Assembly: GCA_002286715.1 (NCBI GenBank)
Contig: NSJX01000103.1
Span: 1-52,111, forward strand
Source of the DNA: Dentipellis sp. KUC8613
Lineage: Eukaryota > Basidiomycota > Agaricomycetes > Russulales > Hericiaceae
Direction of reading: 5' to 3'
DNA length: 52,111 bases
A program made the translations under genes and the position numbers. Every line of letters begins with the position of its first letter. The first letter of the stretch is position 1. This document shows positions 1 through 11,725 of this stretch, one piece after another. A model generated the notes under the pieces. That model saw only the letters and a program-made list of their open reading frames with translations, did not search any database and was not told the DNA's origin.

Positions 1-1640
1 TGGAAAGTCAAGGTATATTGTTTTCGGCAAAACAAGGCCTGGCCACAGTGTAGAAGCCGTGCTCTGCATGCCACCAAAGTGAGCTTGCTGGTGTTTGCTG
101 GCCTGTATATAATACATGTTACATATACTAATCACCCATGAAATACAAGTGAATGCACGCAAACGATCGACATCCTTCATGAAGGCTGCTCTGCACTTCA
201 TGATGCTCCCTCTGTCAAGACTGGCCTAGAACCGATGAAACAACCACCCAAGTCACCACCGGTGACAAGGCGAGCGAGATGAAAGATAGAGAATTGAGCG
301 AGAGTGCCGACGATGTGCAGAGCGCAGTGCAGCTAGTATTCCAGGTACAGTACGATACAGACGAAATTGACAGTCTAAGGAACTATGGACGGGGGTGCGA
401 GGGTAGATACACTGTACGGGAAACACCGGAAGGGATCAGGTTATCGTAGATAATCAGCAACGGGACGGAGGGGCTTCGGGGAGTGGTACAACGAGGTCTA
501 GGTGCTTGGGGAAACATGTGATAAACAGTAACGGATCAGATCAGATAAAGGGAAGAGAGACCAACGACTTCCGAGGCGATGTGCGAACGCTAAGTCAATA
601 CCGGGCGACCGAGGATGTCTCTCCTCAGTCCGAGGAGGCTGGGATCTCGGTCCGAGAGCTCGGTCCTCGGTCCGAGATCTCGGTCTACACCGCTTAGTCA
701 TCGGACCGAGACATCGGTCCAAAACCTCGAAAACGTCGGTGCTCGGTAGCACCAAAAAGGCATCGTCGGTGTTCTCCTCGGTCCGAGGAGCTCCGAGGAG
801 CCAGGGGATTCAACCGAGACATCGGTCCTCGGTCTAGGGTCCTCGGTCCGAGGTGCTTAGTCAGCAGACCGAGACGTCAGTCCGAAATCTCGGAAACGTC
901 GGTGAAGAGAATGGGAAACGTCAGTGTCGGCATTGGTGCTCGGTCACGGGTTTGGTGCTTGGTCTCGGTGCTTGGTGCTCGGTGGTCGTCGGAAGGAGTC
1001 GAGGAAAGCGATGAGATAAGGAGCGATCCTTGACACCCTCTGTCATGAAGATAGAGCTCTGCAGCATGTTTGTAGCATTCTTCAAGGCCTTCTTTGATGT
1101 GTACCGGGATTGAGCGTGACACTGATATGGCGGCGGGCAGCCCGCAGCTCTATGAGTAAAGTGGAGTTGGAGTCGTGTAGGCAACATTTCATGAGCTTGT
1201 TTAGTAAAGGGTGCACACAATCGGCGGCGCTGTCTAGGACATCCTGGAACAGGTTCTCGATAATGAGTGGTATGGATGATTTGAGCAACTCGAAGAAAGC
1301 TCTTTGGAAGAACCCAGTCGAGAGCATGACTCAGGCATACCTCTGGCCAGGTACGCGTTCGAGCTCTACAAGTCGTGCAGAGCACTCTAGAAGCGAGAGA
1401 ACCTGGGTTCTTGGTTTGCTTGTGTATGCCTGCATTCACTGTGCTCTTCATGCCACCAAAGTGAGTTCGCTGGTGTTTGCTAGTGTTCGCCAGTGTTCAC
1501 TGAGCTCTACAAGTCGTGCAGAGAACTATAGAGGCAGGCAAACCTGGGTTCTGAGCTACTAGTCAATCAAAATATCGGTTATTGTCTGCATAAATGTCTC
1601 ATATAGCCGGTTCAGAGCACCACATACGCTGTGTATATAT
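1..1640. repeat. Repeat-rich DNA split by a solo LTR
   Basis: No gene is visible here. The sequence consists of imperfect direct repeats. A block at about 59-107 recurs at about 1440-1487 (shared core CATGCCACCAAAGTGAG). A second block at about 1361-1420 recurs at about 1501-1556 (shared core GAGCTCTACAAGTCGTGCAG). The first pair lies on either side of the LTR at 213-1035, so the LTR landed inside older repeat DNA. I cannot assign the older repeat to a family. Confidence 0.6.
213..1035 (-). mobile_element. Solo LTR of an LTR retrotransposon
   Basis: An 823-bp sequence with 7-bp inverted ends (TGTCAAG...CTTGACA) is flanked by a perfect 5-bp target duplication, CCCTC, at 208-212 and 1036-1040. 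It is the diverged, inverted counterpart of the LTR at 49857-50645. The interior is full of short CCGAGGACCGAG-like motifs. No gag, protease, reverse transcriptase or integrase frame adjoins it, so it is a solo LTR left by LTR-LTR recombination. Read on its own strand it carries the region matching the TATA-like segment of the other copy, here mutated to TATCTACC. Confidence 0.92.
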
Positions 1641-1960
1641 TATTACGGTTGTCTCTTGATCAGAACGTCAAGCTATGTTCTCCTAATGCACAGAGCGTGA
1701 CCAGAGACTCTAAGACGTGCTATTCTCAATTAGGGAATGCTACACCACGCTCTGGTGTGGCTGCAGGTGCACGACGCGTCGTTTTGTTGACACTTGTTTA
1801 CCTGCTCCTCCTGCCTGACTCTCCGATTTGCACGGCCTATATCTCGAAAACGGGACCGCCAATTTCTTAGAAAATTGGCATAGGAGACGTCCATATGCAT
1901 ATCTACCTCCATGCCAAATTTCAGCCCGATCTGACATGCGCAAGTTTAAGAGATGCATAG

Positions 1961-3640
1961 CTAAATACCTGTATAAGCCAAATGTTTCTTCTCAGGCTCG
2001 AACAGGATGTCGGAGTCGAGCCCCGACAATGCTGCAACAGCAGCTGTTATGTAGGGCAGGTTCAAGGGGGTGAATCCAAGACAGATCTTGCCTTCCTTCA
2101 GCTCCTTTGTGTCGGTAGGTATCGGGACATCAAAGCTTGCACTATTTTTGAACATCCAGAGCTCAATGAGCACCCCCTCCTCTGGACATCCACAATCAAG
2201 GAAACCTTTTCCGGTGCCTTGTAGGGTATTGCCCTTTATTCGCGCAGTATGGCTGCGCCCCGATACACTGCACGAGATGCATTTGAGTAAATTGTCCTAA
2301 ATACAGCATTGTGAGATAACAGATAACATTAACCAAGAAAGGAGGCATACACAATTACGCAGTACTTCTCGAGCTATGTCACACCTGCCCTCTATCGTTC
2401 CTGGAAGGGTGCTATTATTTTCTCAGGCTTTTTTGGCGAGCCTTGTCGTCAAAGATACACACCTATTCAATCCATAGTGAAAGAATCTGAACTTGCCAGC
2501 TATTTGAGTGTCAACGGCATTGAGCTCGCAAGAGAAGCCGCCTGAAAGAGGCCATGTCAGCTACATTCAGGGCATCGCAGAGGTAGCATTCTCACCTTCC
2601 TCAGAAATGCCGTCGGGTGCCTCACCACCGACTGCATTGTCACCCTCTCCCATCAAGTGGTCTTTGATGCCATGTAGTTCAGTGCACCCTTCGGGTGCCC
2701 CATTGTCTTGAGCGACACTTGGAGATACTATGTGTCACAGCAGTCAGTGCATTTTTGGGCAGTGCGGTGGACGTTCTCATGAAGGTGGTCCTCCAAACTG
2801 TCAACATGAGCCTCAGCATCGATTTCGTGCTCAATATCAATGTTACTCTCTTCTGCACCCCACTCCATGGACCCGTGGCTGGGACCCTCGTGTAATGTTA
2901 CTGTGAAGGAAAGATGGTCAAAAAGCCGTACATCAGGCTGATGCTGATCACTCACTTGGGTCATACATGTCAAGATTGTTCTGCTCGACGCTCCCGAATC
3001 GTCGATCATCACTCCATTGGCCGTCAAGGTCATCTATAGGCATAGGCTCAGCCTGCCCTGCTGGCACTGCTGCTGTGTTAGGGCAAGAGCTTGAAAACTG
3101 CAATGAAGATGCCCACTGGGACCCATCCTCACTAAGCAATGTTCTGTCTCCACAATCTCACGTATGAGATGCTGAACGTAGGCTAGGGGCCAGTCCATTA
3201 TCGTTTGGAAAGTCAACGGAAAGGCAAAATCATACCTGAATAAGAAGTGTGACCAGCATTCCTTGCTGTGCAATGCCGGAGAGGAACTTGCAGCTTGATC
3301 ACATTTGCATATTCGCGGTTCAATCGGGATAAGTCTTGTGCAAGTGCAGCGGAACCAGACATATCTTTGTGCAGGGGCGGTAGTACTGTTACAACCCTGG
3401 CGACTATATACTTCCAGCTTTGCACTTTCTTCTGAGGCTGACAAAGCATCGGGCCTCGACAGATAGCAGACAGGCTTCTGGATATTTGGGACGGTACCAT
3501 TGCCTGCTGAGTGATGTGAATGGTGTTGAGCTGATCATGGGTATGGAAGGCGTTACATTTTGCAGAGGCATCGTGATAGCGAAAACAGTAAGATCTCCGA
3601 AGGATGTTACACCCAAAGAGGCATTGTGACAGCGAGATCT
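1961..3640 (-). CDS. Unrecognised intron-rich coding-like region
   Basis: I do not recognise the product, and exact ends are uncertain. Several minus-strand segments look coding and join through plausible introns. About 3590-3240 carries a Cys/His-containing stretch (YCFRYHDASAKCNAFHTHDQ). About 3140-2950 is acidic and runs into a GTGAGT donor near 2960. The next segment starts near 2905 after TTCACAG and contains an acidic region ending in KCTDC. Further exons follow to about 2440. A final open stretch at about 2290-1961 includes GTGKGFLDCGCPEEG and ends in a stop. It may be an intact hypothetical gene, or a decaying one given the adjoining repeats. No signal peptide or membrane segment is obvious. 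Confidence 0.4.
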
Positions 3641-3958
3641 GGTGCGTGTGGAGGGCAGGACAGCACAGGTGGCTTAAATTTCAGGATGCAAGCACCTATC
3701 TTTCGCACCAAAAGCCCTTAAATTCTGGGCACTAAGTAACAGTAATGCTAACTTGGTTATTGGGCTAGCTTGTTGTGTGTCAGCATGCTCTGCAGTAGTT
3801 GACCTTAGTTGTTGCTCTGTGCCTTGTCGAGGATCTCTTCCCTTCAGCTTGATTCTAGTCATGTTGAGTTAGTCTCTGCAACATGGCGCAGGTATCACAC
3901 AACACATTAGCCTTGATAAAACTTCAAGTTGAATCACAAATAAGTTACAGCATGAAGC

Positions 3959-3965
3959 AAAAAAA
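3959..3965 (-). terminator. RNA polymerase III terminator of tRNA-Pro
   Basis: A run of seven T on the minus strand lies 5 nt after the tRNA 3' end at 3970. Such T-runs end RNA polymerase III transcripts. Confidence 0.8.
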
Positions 3966-3969
3966 CAAT

Positions 3970-4070
3970 GGGCTCAGTCGGGAATTGAACCCGAGACCCC
4001 TTGCAATTAATGAAGAGCCATTTCGTACTCTTTACCCAAAGCAAGTATCATGCTACTAGACCACTGAGCC
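3970..4070 (-). tRNA. tRNA-Pro(TGG) with intron
   Basis: The tRNA decodes proline CCA codons. The acceptor stem pairs GGCTCAG (4070-4064) with CTGAGCC. The anticodon stem pairs CTTGC (4045-4041) with GCAAG (4004-4000). The loop TTTGGG/T places anticodon TGG at 4038-4036. The T arm reads TCGGG-TTCAATT-CCCGA. A 29-nt intron (4034-4006) interrupts the loop one base 3' of the anticodon, the canonical position. The D arm and TTC box can act as internal A and B boxes, and a T7 terminator follows. CCA is not encoded, as expected in eukaryotes. Confidence 0.95.
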
Positions 4071-4265
4071 ATACAGATTATGCTACAACCGAATCCATTA
4101 CTGAGATACAATTTGCTGCTAGTGACCAATGCCAAGCTGTCGAGAGTGCGCGATGATCAGTAGAGAGTGCGGCACGCGATATCAATGGCTGTAGAATGCA
4201 TTGCAGGCCCGTTCGCAGGCTGTACAGAATTAGAAAAGATGAATGTATTAAATCCAAAATACCGA

Positions 4266-6828
4266 TTACTCCGTCATCTCAGGAGATTCCTCTACAAATG
4301 CTTCGGCGACCTGCTCCTGCCACATACTATAGTAAAGACCTCCAGTCTTGATGAGCTCATCATGCGTGCCCTGCTCGACTACCTGGCCTTCGCGGAATAC
4401 AAGGATAAGATCTACAGCAATGGATGTTAGTGAATATGAAGGACAGGATGCAAAAGTACACACCAGCTTCCACAACCGTCCGCAGACGGTGCGCAACGAA
4501 GATGCTCGTGCGCGTCTTCTCAAGCAACATACTGTTGATGTTCTTCATGAGCTCAGCCTCAGTGTGGGAGTCCAACGCCGATGTCTAGCAATCCCATGTT
4601 CAGCACTAGCGCGGAACGGAATGCAAACATTTCTTACCGCCTCATCGAAGAACATAATCTCCGGATCCTTCAGGAGCACCCGCGCCACTGCTAGCCGCTG
4701 CTTCTCGCCGCCTGAGATCATCAGTCCACGCTCGCCCACCGTGGTGTGGTACCCATCCGGCAGGCGCTGCACCGTCTCATGGACATGCGCACGCTTTGCC
4801 GCCTCCATCACCTCCTCGTCAGTCGCATCCAGCCGCCCATATCGTATGTTGTGCATGATGTCCGCGTGGAAGAGCGGCGTGTCCTGCGGGACGACACCAA
4901 TAGCGCGTCGGAGTGAGTCAACTTGCACTTGGTGGATGTCCTGGCCGTCAACGAAGATGCGCCCAGATGTCGGATTATAGAAGCGGTAGAGCAGGCGGAA
5001 CACGGTCGATTTGCCGCAGCCCGAGGGCCCCACAATCGCCACCTTCTTACCCGCAGGCACAGTGAAGGACAGGTCGCGGAAGATCGGATGGCTGGGGTGA
5101 TATCCGAAGGAGACGTGGTCGAAAGTGATGTTGCCTCCTCTCAACTGGAGAGGCTTAGCATCTGGAGGATCCTACCCGCAGAAAAACATGAATTGATAAA
5201 CAAAGTCAGAGTCAGCAAGGGCGTACAGCGGGAGGCGTGTTCTGTGTTTGAAGGTTGAAGAGCACCTCCATGTCGAGTAAGCTCTGCCTTATTTCGCGAT
5301 AGATCGTACCGAGGAAATTGAGCGGCAGCGAAAGCTGGAAAATGAGCTGGTTAACCATGACGAGATCGCCGACGGTCATAGTTCCTGAGCCACGAGTTAA
5401 TGACGAGGTTGTACGATTGAGCTTAGAGAACATACCATTGATGACACCTTGAGCGGAGAGGAACATGATGCCCGTCAATGCACTCGAAAAGATGATGTTC
5501 TGCCCCGAGTTGAGGAAGGCGAGCGAAGTCGCGATCTTGATAGCGGCCTTCTCATACGCCCGAAGATGTTTGTCGTACTGTGCGATCTCGTACTTCTCGT
5601 TGTTGAAGTGCTGCTCGGAAACGATAGTTCAGATGTCATATAGGCGCATGACGCAGAGCGTGTCGCACCTTTACCGCCTCAACGTTGATCAGCGAATCAA
5701 CAGCTACCGTGGCCGCTCTATTATCCGCCGCGTTCGCTTCTCTTCGGAACTGTGTCCTACGGTTCCCGAGAGGTTTAGCTATACCCCGAAGAAGGAAAGA
5801 GATCCGCGTACCTCCATGAAGTCGTGCGTACCGTGAACCATGAATATGCAGCCATCGTCATGGCAGTAATTACAGCGTACTCCCAACCAAATTTATATGT
5901 CTCCAATCTGACATTGAAGTTATGCACAGGCAAACGAAAGAAAGGAAGGGCGTACCAAAATGCCGCAAACGAGCGTGATTTCGAGCGCAGTAGGGACGAC
6001 ACGGAAAAGAATGGCCTGCAGGATGAAAGTGATGCCCTTGGTGCCGCGGTCGATCGCGCGCGTGAGGCCGCCCGTCTGACGAGACAGGTGAAAGCGCAGA
6101 TCCAGATTCAGCAGATGCTCGAACGTGTCGCGTGCGACCGTCCGAATCGCGCGTTGGCCGACATTGGCGAAGACCGCGTTGAGCAGCTCGCCGAAGAGCG
6201 TAGCGCCTACGCGTGCCAGACCATCTGCCGTCCGCGGCGTTAGTGATTCCAACTCATGCACAGGGAATTACAGAAGAGAAACTTACAGCCCAAGATCACC
6301 GACCCGCAGACGACCCATACCGTCGAGTCCGCAGTGATAGGGACATCCAAATAGTCTATGATATCTCTGAAGAAGAACGGGACCTGCACGTTCAGCACCT
6401 GTCACGATCCCTTTCGCTCGTCAGCCCGAATCTCAGAATACAAACGAGAAGACGAGGCGCACTTTACCGGCTACGAGTAAACCCGCACCCAGCACGACCC
6501 GTCCGCGCATTCCCCACTCGCCTTTCGGCCATATGTGTACGGCGAGCCGGCGGATGATCGTACGGTCGCGCCGCCGCTGCTCTCTGGTGTCGACGGGGTC
6601 GGTCAGGGCGATAAATTTCGGCTCCTCCTTGTCATCTGTTGGAGGCTTGGGCGGGTACTGAGGCGCAGCGAGGTGTTTGAAGGGGCGGGCGGTCGTGAAT
6701 GGGGGTATATATGTACACACGGGCGGAGCGGAAAAGGCGTCGGCGATGATACGGCGTCGACATGGCGGGAGGCGGGAGCTAGAGGAGACGCGGGAGAGCG
6801 CGAGCGACGCGTGCCGGAGTGCGCTCAT
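4266..6828 (-). CDS. ATM1: Mitochondrial ABC transporter Atm1
   Basis: This is a half-size ABC exporter of the mitochondrial inner membrane (ABCB7/Atm1 family) that exports a glutathione-linked sulfur compound needed for cytosolic Fe-S proteins. Ten exons (6828-6463, 6398-6287, 6224-5956, 5900-5812, 5756-5669, 5610-5436, 5384-5227, 5171-4638, 4584-4464, 4411-4266) give 685 aa. The N-terminus is rich in Arg, Ser and Ala, like a mitochondrial presequence. The membrane domain (about 115-400) contains [18 protein letters not shown] and [12 protein letters not shown], typical of Atm1. The nucleotide-binding domain has Walker [10 protein letters not shown] (about 467-475), signature ISGGE (about 571-575) and Walker B IMFFDEATSALD (from 591). 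All key residues are present, so it should be functional. It is transcribed away from the PL4 gene's 3' end. Confidence 0.96.
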
Positions 6829-7138
6829 GGTCGTCGTCGTCGATGGCGATGACTAGGAACGCATGGATGATGTTGAAGGACAAGTGCGATGAAGGCCGAA
6901 ATTTCACGAGACTGCGCGGGCGCTCGCGCTAATGTCGTCATTTTCTACATCTTATCCGATAAGATATCGGCCGACCAACAAACACGCGCCATTGCAATTG
7001 CTTCCTCAACGAGTCAGGCATCTTAGCGTGCTCAGGTACTCGGCAATCACAAGCCTGTATTCCTTCACCGAACCAAGCACAAAGTTCCCAACACCGATAG
7101 CTATTGTTGTAATTACCCTGAGAATCCGTCATGAGTCC
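6829..7138. other. Intergenic, ATM1 promoter side
   Basis: 310 bp between the ATM1 start codon and the PL4 lyase stop. Both genes run on the minus strand, so this holds the PL4 3' end and the ATM1 promoter. I see no further gene. A short AT-rich stretch at about 6940-6970 contains a GATA-like TTATCCGATAAG palindrome. Confidence 0.5.
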
Positions 7139-10100
7139 CTAATCCGAAAGCTCGAGCCTCAGCGCATCGTACTGCACGTACTACATCAATACCACCAGTC
7201 AGCAATGCCACATGAAACACGATCAAGCGCACACTTACAATCCCGGCGGCCCCAAACGGAAGCTCGAGCTATACGAGCATCAACATCAAGCCCCACGGAA
7301 CCAAACTTCAGCAGACGTACCACGAACTTGTTCGCCCCGCGCGTCAACCACGTCCCGGGGAACGTAAACTTCTCGCTCAGCAGGTAACACGAGATGCCTG
7401 CCGTGCGCAATTGTACGTGTCAGCCCTGCCCTGCCGCGCATAACCAAGGAATCTCACGCACCAGATCGCACTGCGCAGCTGCCGCTCTGGTAGTAATAGA
7501 TTGGGAACTCGAGTGCCGTCGGCTCATCGTTGACATACGTCGATATCTAGCCCCACTTCAGTTGAGCGCACAAAGGCGAAAGAAGGTCTCCCAGATGAAC
7601 GCACGTTGAAGTTGGGCCATGCGCCCTGCTGCGAGTCTGTATTACCAGATGTCGTCGTTGCCCCTGCAAGCTGCACCGTGAACGTCGCGACAGCGTGCTG
7701 CGCTGGCGCCTGGTTGAGGTCGAAATTGATCTGCCACCGGTTCACGTCTGTACCGCGTTATCTGCGTCAGACAAGCATGCATGGAAGCGAGATGCAGTAC
7801 GCACCAGTAACGGTGTCGTTGCGCGTGTATGAAGGCCCGAACTGCGACCAATGCACGTAGTTCCAATCGGTCGCCCACTCGCTCTTGCCCACCGTGAAGT
7901 TCACACCGTTAGGGAACTGCGTCGGAAAGTCCCATGCGCCCCAGTATATCCGGTACTCTGTTCAAATGCAATAAGAATGATGTCTGTCTATACGGAACGG
8001 TCTACGCACTATGCGGTTGATTTGTGCGAGTCAGATCCCGCTCGAAGCCATTCCGGAACTCGCCTGGATGCATTTATTTAATCAGTCTGGCTGTGAAGGG
8101 GTGTGAGGACCACTGACCTGACGTCTTATCTGGCACACCGATACGCCACAGCTCGCGCCCTAAAAAAACATATAGCACTTTGCTTTCTGTAAGTAAGGAG
8201 ATACGCACCAGCAGACTCGGCCGTCCACTTGAGGTTATTCAAAGTGGTCGTCTCGCGCGCCTTCACCACGACATCATCCTTTGTAAAGTCTCCAAATATA
8301 CCTGCAACATCCTCAGCACCCCGCTCTAGATGTACGAAACGAGAAGCTCACCGTCGGCATACACAGTCAACCGATACGTCCCCGCCTTCACGCGCCCGAT
8401 CTCAACGACCCCATCTTTAACATCCTCCACCCAATATTGATACGCCTTCGTATCAAACGCGCTGTCCTTTTCGTCACAAGACACAGCGAATCAACACATG
8501 ACCGCAGCTTTACGCACAAGACAACCTTCGCACCTGGAAATGCAGCCCATTCGCACTCAACACCGCCGTCACCTTGCCCGCCCCTCGCGGCACCGCAACG
8601 CGCGCCTTAAACGTCCCGCGCTGCGCACTTGGGACATACCCAACGACCTATACACGAATCAGCTCGCGCGCGACGTGCTGAAACTGACGCAGCCGACGCA
8701 CATGCGGCGCGATCTCGTCGTAGAACTGCGCGTCCCAGGCCGGGTCGGCGAGCGCCTCGGCGTCGCTGAGCAGCTGCCGGATCCTGCGTCACACCCGAGT
8801 CCATCAGCCGTTTCGAGAACGTGAATCGAGTCTATACGCACGAGGCGCCCTTTGCGCTGTTGAAGTACACGAACTTCACGCGCGCGAATCAGCAGGCCAA
8901 AGGCTGTATGTAGTACGGCGGGCGGACACACCTGCGGACCGAAGGTCCGGTCGAACCCGGTCGTGATGTTGGGAGACCTGCGCGTGCGAGCGGGGGATCA
9001 GGCGGGAGCAATTGGGAGCCGGGAGACTCGAGACTCACGATGCGCCGCCGTGGCTGCAAGGCGGCGTCAGTGTGGTGTGCTGCGGGCGACGCGGATGCAG
9101 AAGACGTACCTGGTAGATTGCTTGTTGCTGCATCGCGTCGAAGCATCAGTGTCAGTGTCAGGGAGGGGGAGGGTAAGGACACAGCGAAGCGCCAGGAGCA
9201 GGGGGTGATGGACGCACTATGCGATGCCGTCGACCATCAGGTCAAAGTGGTTCTGCAAACGAGCAGGGGCCGATCGTGAGATTGACGCGCAGGAGAGAGG
9301 GATGCGACGTACAGGCCCGCCGAAGAAAGTGTCTTTATGGTTGACGACCCACCAGGCGCCGTAGGCGTCGCCCGAAGCGTCGACGCCGTAGAGACCGTGC
9401 GCCTTGTTCGTCTGATTGTCTGCGAATGTGTACTGTAGAGCGTTTAGCAGGTGAGGCGGGCGCGATTCGCTGCGGTACCTTTGTCCAGTAATCTGCTTCC
9501 TGAAAGGTCAAGTCAATATCTAAGAAGAGAAGAGTTAGAGATGTGGCGCTTACCTCTTTGACGTACGGCTCGTTCGGGGTATTCGCGATGTACCACGTTC
9601 TGCGGATCGTTGAATGAGGCCACCTGGGAAAGAGCTTCGGCAATACTCACGCGTCCTGTACCTGAATCTCGTCCGCGATAGCCAGGTCGGAAGGATGCGT
9701 CGCCTGACACGGCCGGCATCAGTACCGACGAGCATCCACTTGACGTCAGACTCACAAATTGCTCGCTGTTGGTCACGATGTGTGTCCACAGCGGAGTGTT
9801 AGGTCTGAACATCGTGCGCGACTCGCCGAGCGCGCCTTGGTTGGGTTTGCTCTCGCTGAAGTAGGCGAGGCGCAGGAAGCTGTGGATGCCGGATTCTTCA
9901 TCGCGGAGGAACCACGAGCGCTGGACGCTAGGTGAAGAATCGCCTGACATTGACAGAGATTGGACTAGGGTACGAGTTGGACTTACAGACCGCCAGTCGC
10001 GGTATTATTGTCGGTAATGACGATGCCAGCCCAGTCACGTCCTTGCAGAACCTGTCGCGTTGAATTTGCGACAAGCGAGAACCCATTTGAGGGCCAGTCT

Positions 10101-10409
10101 ACGCGCGAGTCAGACGCGTCCCTTGTTGAAGCAGCAGAGTTCTTACCAGTGTACAGTTGTCCCGCATTGCCAGACACGGGTCCAAGCAAGCTGGTTCCTT
10201 GATACGTCACATTCTGGATATAGCCGTTGGATTTTTGTACACTTTGGAGCGTATTAGCAGGTGAGAACTTGGAAGATAGGGCCCTGTACGTACTCAAAGG
10301 AAACGCGTGCGTTGGCAAAAGTCAGTTTGGATGCGGTTTCAGTGACTTGGACGGCCGACGCGACGGCCGCAACGGCAAAGACCGCAAGCATGCGCACCCT
10401 GAAGGACAT
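7139..10409 (-). CDS. Secreted rhamnogalacturonan endolyase, PL4
   Basis: Polysaccharide lyase family 4 enzymes cleave the rhamnose-galacturonic acid backbone of pectin by beta-elimination outside the cell. I trace 25 exons (first 10409-10294, last 7180-7139) that sum to 1911 nt, 636 aa, usual for the larger RglB-like PL4 proteins. Residues 1-about 20 form a signal peptide (hydrophobic run LAVFAVAAVASAV). The N-terminal beta domain has NGYIQNVTYQGTSLLGPVSG. The middle has TWYIANTPNEPYVKE, HFDLMVDGIAY and a fibronectin III-like stretch (VKAGTYRLTVYADGIFGDFT). The C-terminal carbohydrate-binding part has LWRIG, NGVNFTVGKSEW and ATDWNYVHWS. Some exons are tiny (18 nt at 9127-9110, 15 nt at 9053-9039). 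The frame is open throughout. I did not map the catalytic Lys/His pair. Confidence 0.92.
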
Positions 10410-11725
10410 GTCTGTTCAGATAATGCCGACGAACGTACCGAAGGACATTTATAGAGGCGCACTGGCGAAGGCGGGCCGCTGCAAGCAAACCATCTGATGA
10501 ACATAGGGACGAAGGTCGCTGAGCAATAGCACGCCATGCAGCGAACAAGGGCGGGCAGGAGACTCGTTCTAAGAGTAGCCACGGTGTGCCATGTGCTTGT
10601 CGATAGCGCCATCCCGAGACGAATTGTATGATCTGCACTCGTGCGCAACGAACATCGAGGTTCGTCGGCAACGTCGGTACCGCTGGCGGTGCCTAGCCAT
10701 GGATTTCCTCGAAGGCAATAGGAGCAGAAGACCAGGTCGGATTCTCGTACGGACGGCGAATTATTGGTTCCTTGCACAACGAACGTCGAGCATAAAGTGA
10801 TTTTCGTCATCGAATCCGCGTTGCATCCTGGAAATGCTTCGCTCGGTTTCCTAGTGCTGTGCCATTTCATGTCAGAACTCGCTCCCAGTTTCGTTACAGT
10901 CGTGTCTTGGCCAAGCTATGGTCGCGGTCCCCGGGGCCGTTATGGTCGTGCTCTAGCGCTGCTGCAGTCCCGCTCTGGTGAAGCGGCAAGAAGATGTCTT
11001 CAGGCCGCCTTGCACTCCGGAATGACGAGTGAGAGGACATTGCATCGACGGTGGACTGCTAGCCTCATGGATACAAGCCCGGCGAGACTAATGTAACCAA
11101 ACTGATACCCCGGTAAGACAGCGGCTTGTCCTGCACAAGCTGCCGCACATGTGAGCACCAGATGGATACCGTAGCAAGGCCCACAGAATTCGTTTGGAAA
11201 GTGTCACTGGTGTCGGTGCCGTTGGCGGTGCCTAGCCATGGATTCCGTCAAAGTCGATGAGCGCAGAAGATCGGGGTCAGATTCCAAGGTCGGCGAACAT
11301 CGAAATTGGTTCCGAGCTTCGCGCTGAGAGACTGTCAGAACGGCGAACGATTTCGGAAGACAGTGTCGAAGAGCAAGCGATGCACGCTCGGTTAGGAAGA
11401 GCTCGCTCCCGGGATGACCGAGACGAGTAGGAGCATCTAATCTAATCGCGAGACGGAGGCAAAAAGCAAAGATGAAATTGGAGTTCTGGACGCTGTTGGG
11501 CACGGTGATCTCAGTCCGGACAGACTCCTGAGGACGGGTCGGAGAAGACTCCAAGGACGTTGTGGGACTGCTCCACGCTGGGAGACCTTGCGGGGAACAC
11601 CGGTCGACGGCTGTCAAGACGCAGATCGCTTCTAGGGAACGCCGTGTCAGTCTCGGACGTTGCGCGGTATATCAATCCACGACAAGTTCTCTTCTCCAAC
11701 TCTCCTCTCCTCTGAACACCTCCCG
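10410..11725. other. Divergent intergenic region with an old duplication
   Basis: 1.3 kb separates the start codons of the PL4 lyase (minus) and the SFP1-like gene (plus), so it holds both promoters. A segment at about 10665-10765 recurs imperfectly at about 11208-11310 (shared core GGCGGTGCCTAGCCATGGAT). Weaker similarity continues to about 10890 and 11420 (shared CGAACG, GCTCGG, AGCTCGCTCCC). I see no gene in it. Confidence 0.5.
10448..10453 (-). promoter_or_regulatory. TATA box of the PL4 lyase gene
   Basis: The minus strand reads CTATAAATG, with TATAAA about 40 nt upstream of the PL4 start codon at 10409. This implies a short 5' leader. Position and sequence fit a core promoter; no expression data are available. 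Confidence 0.55.
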
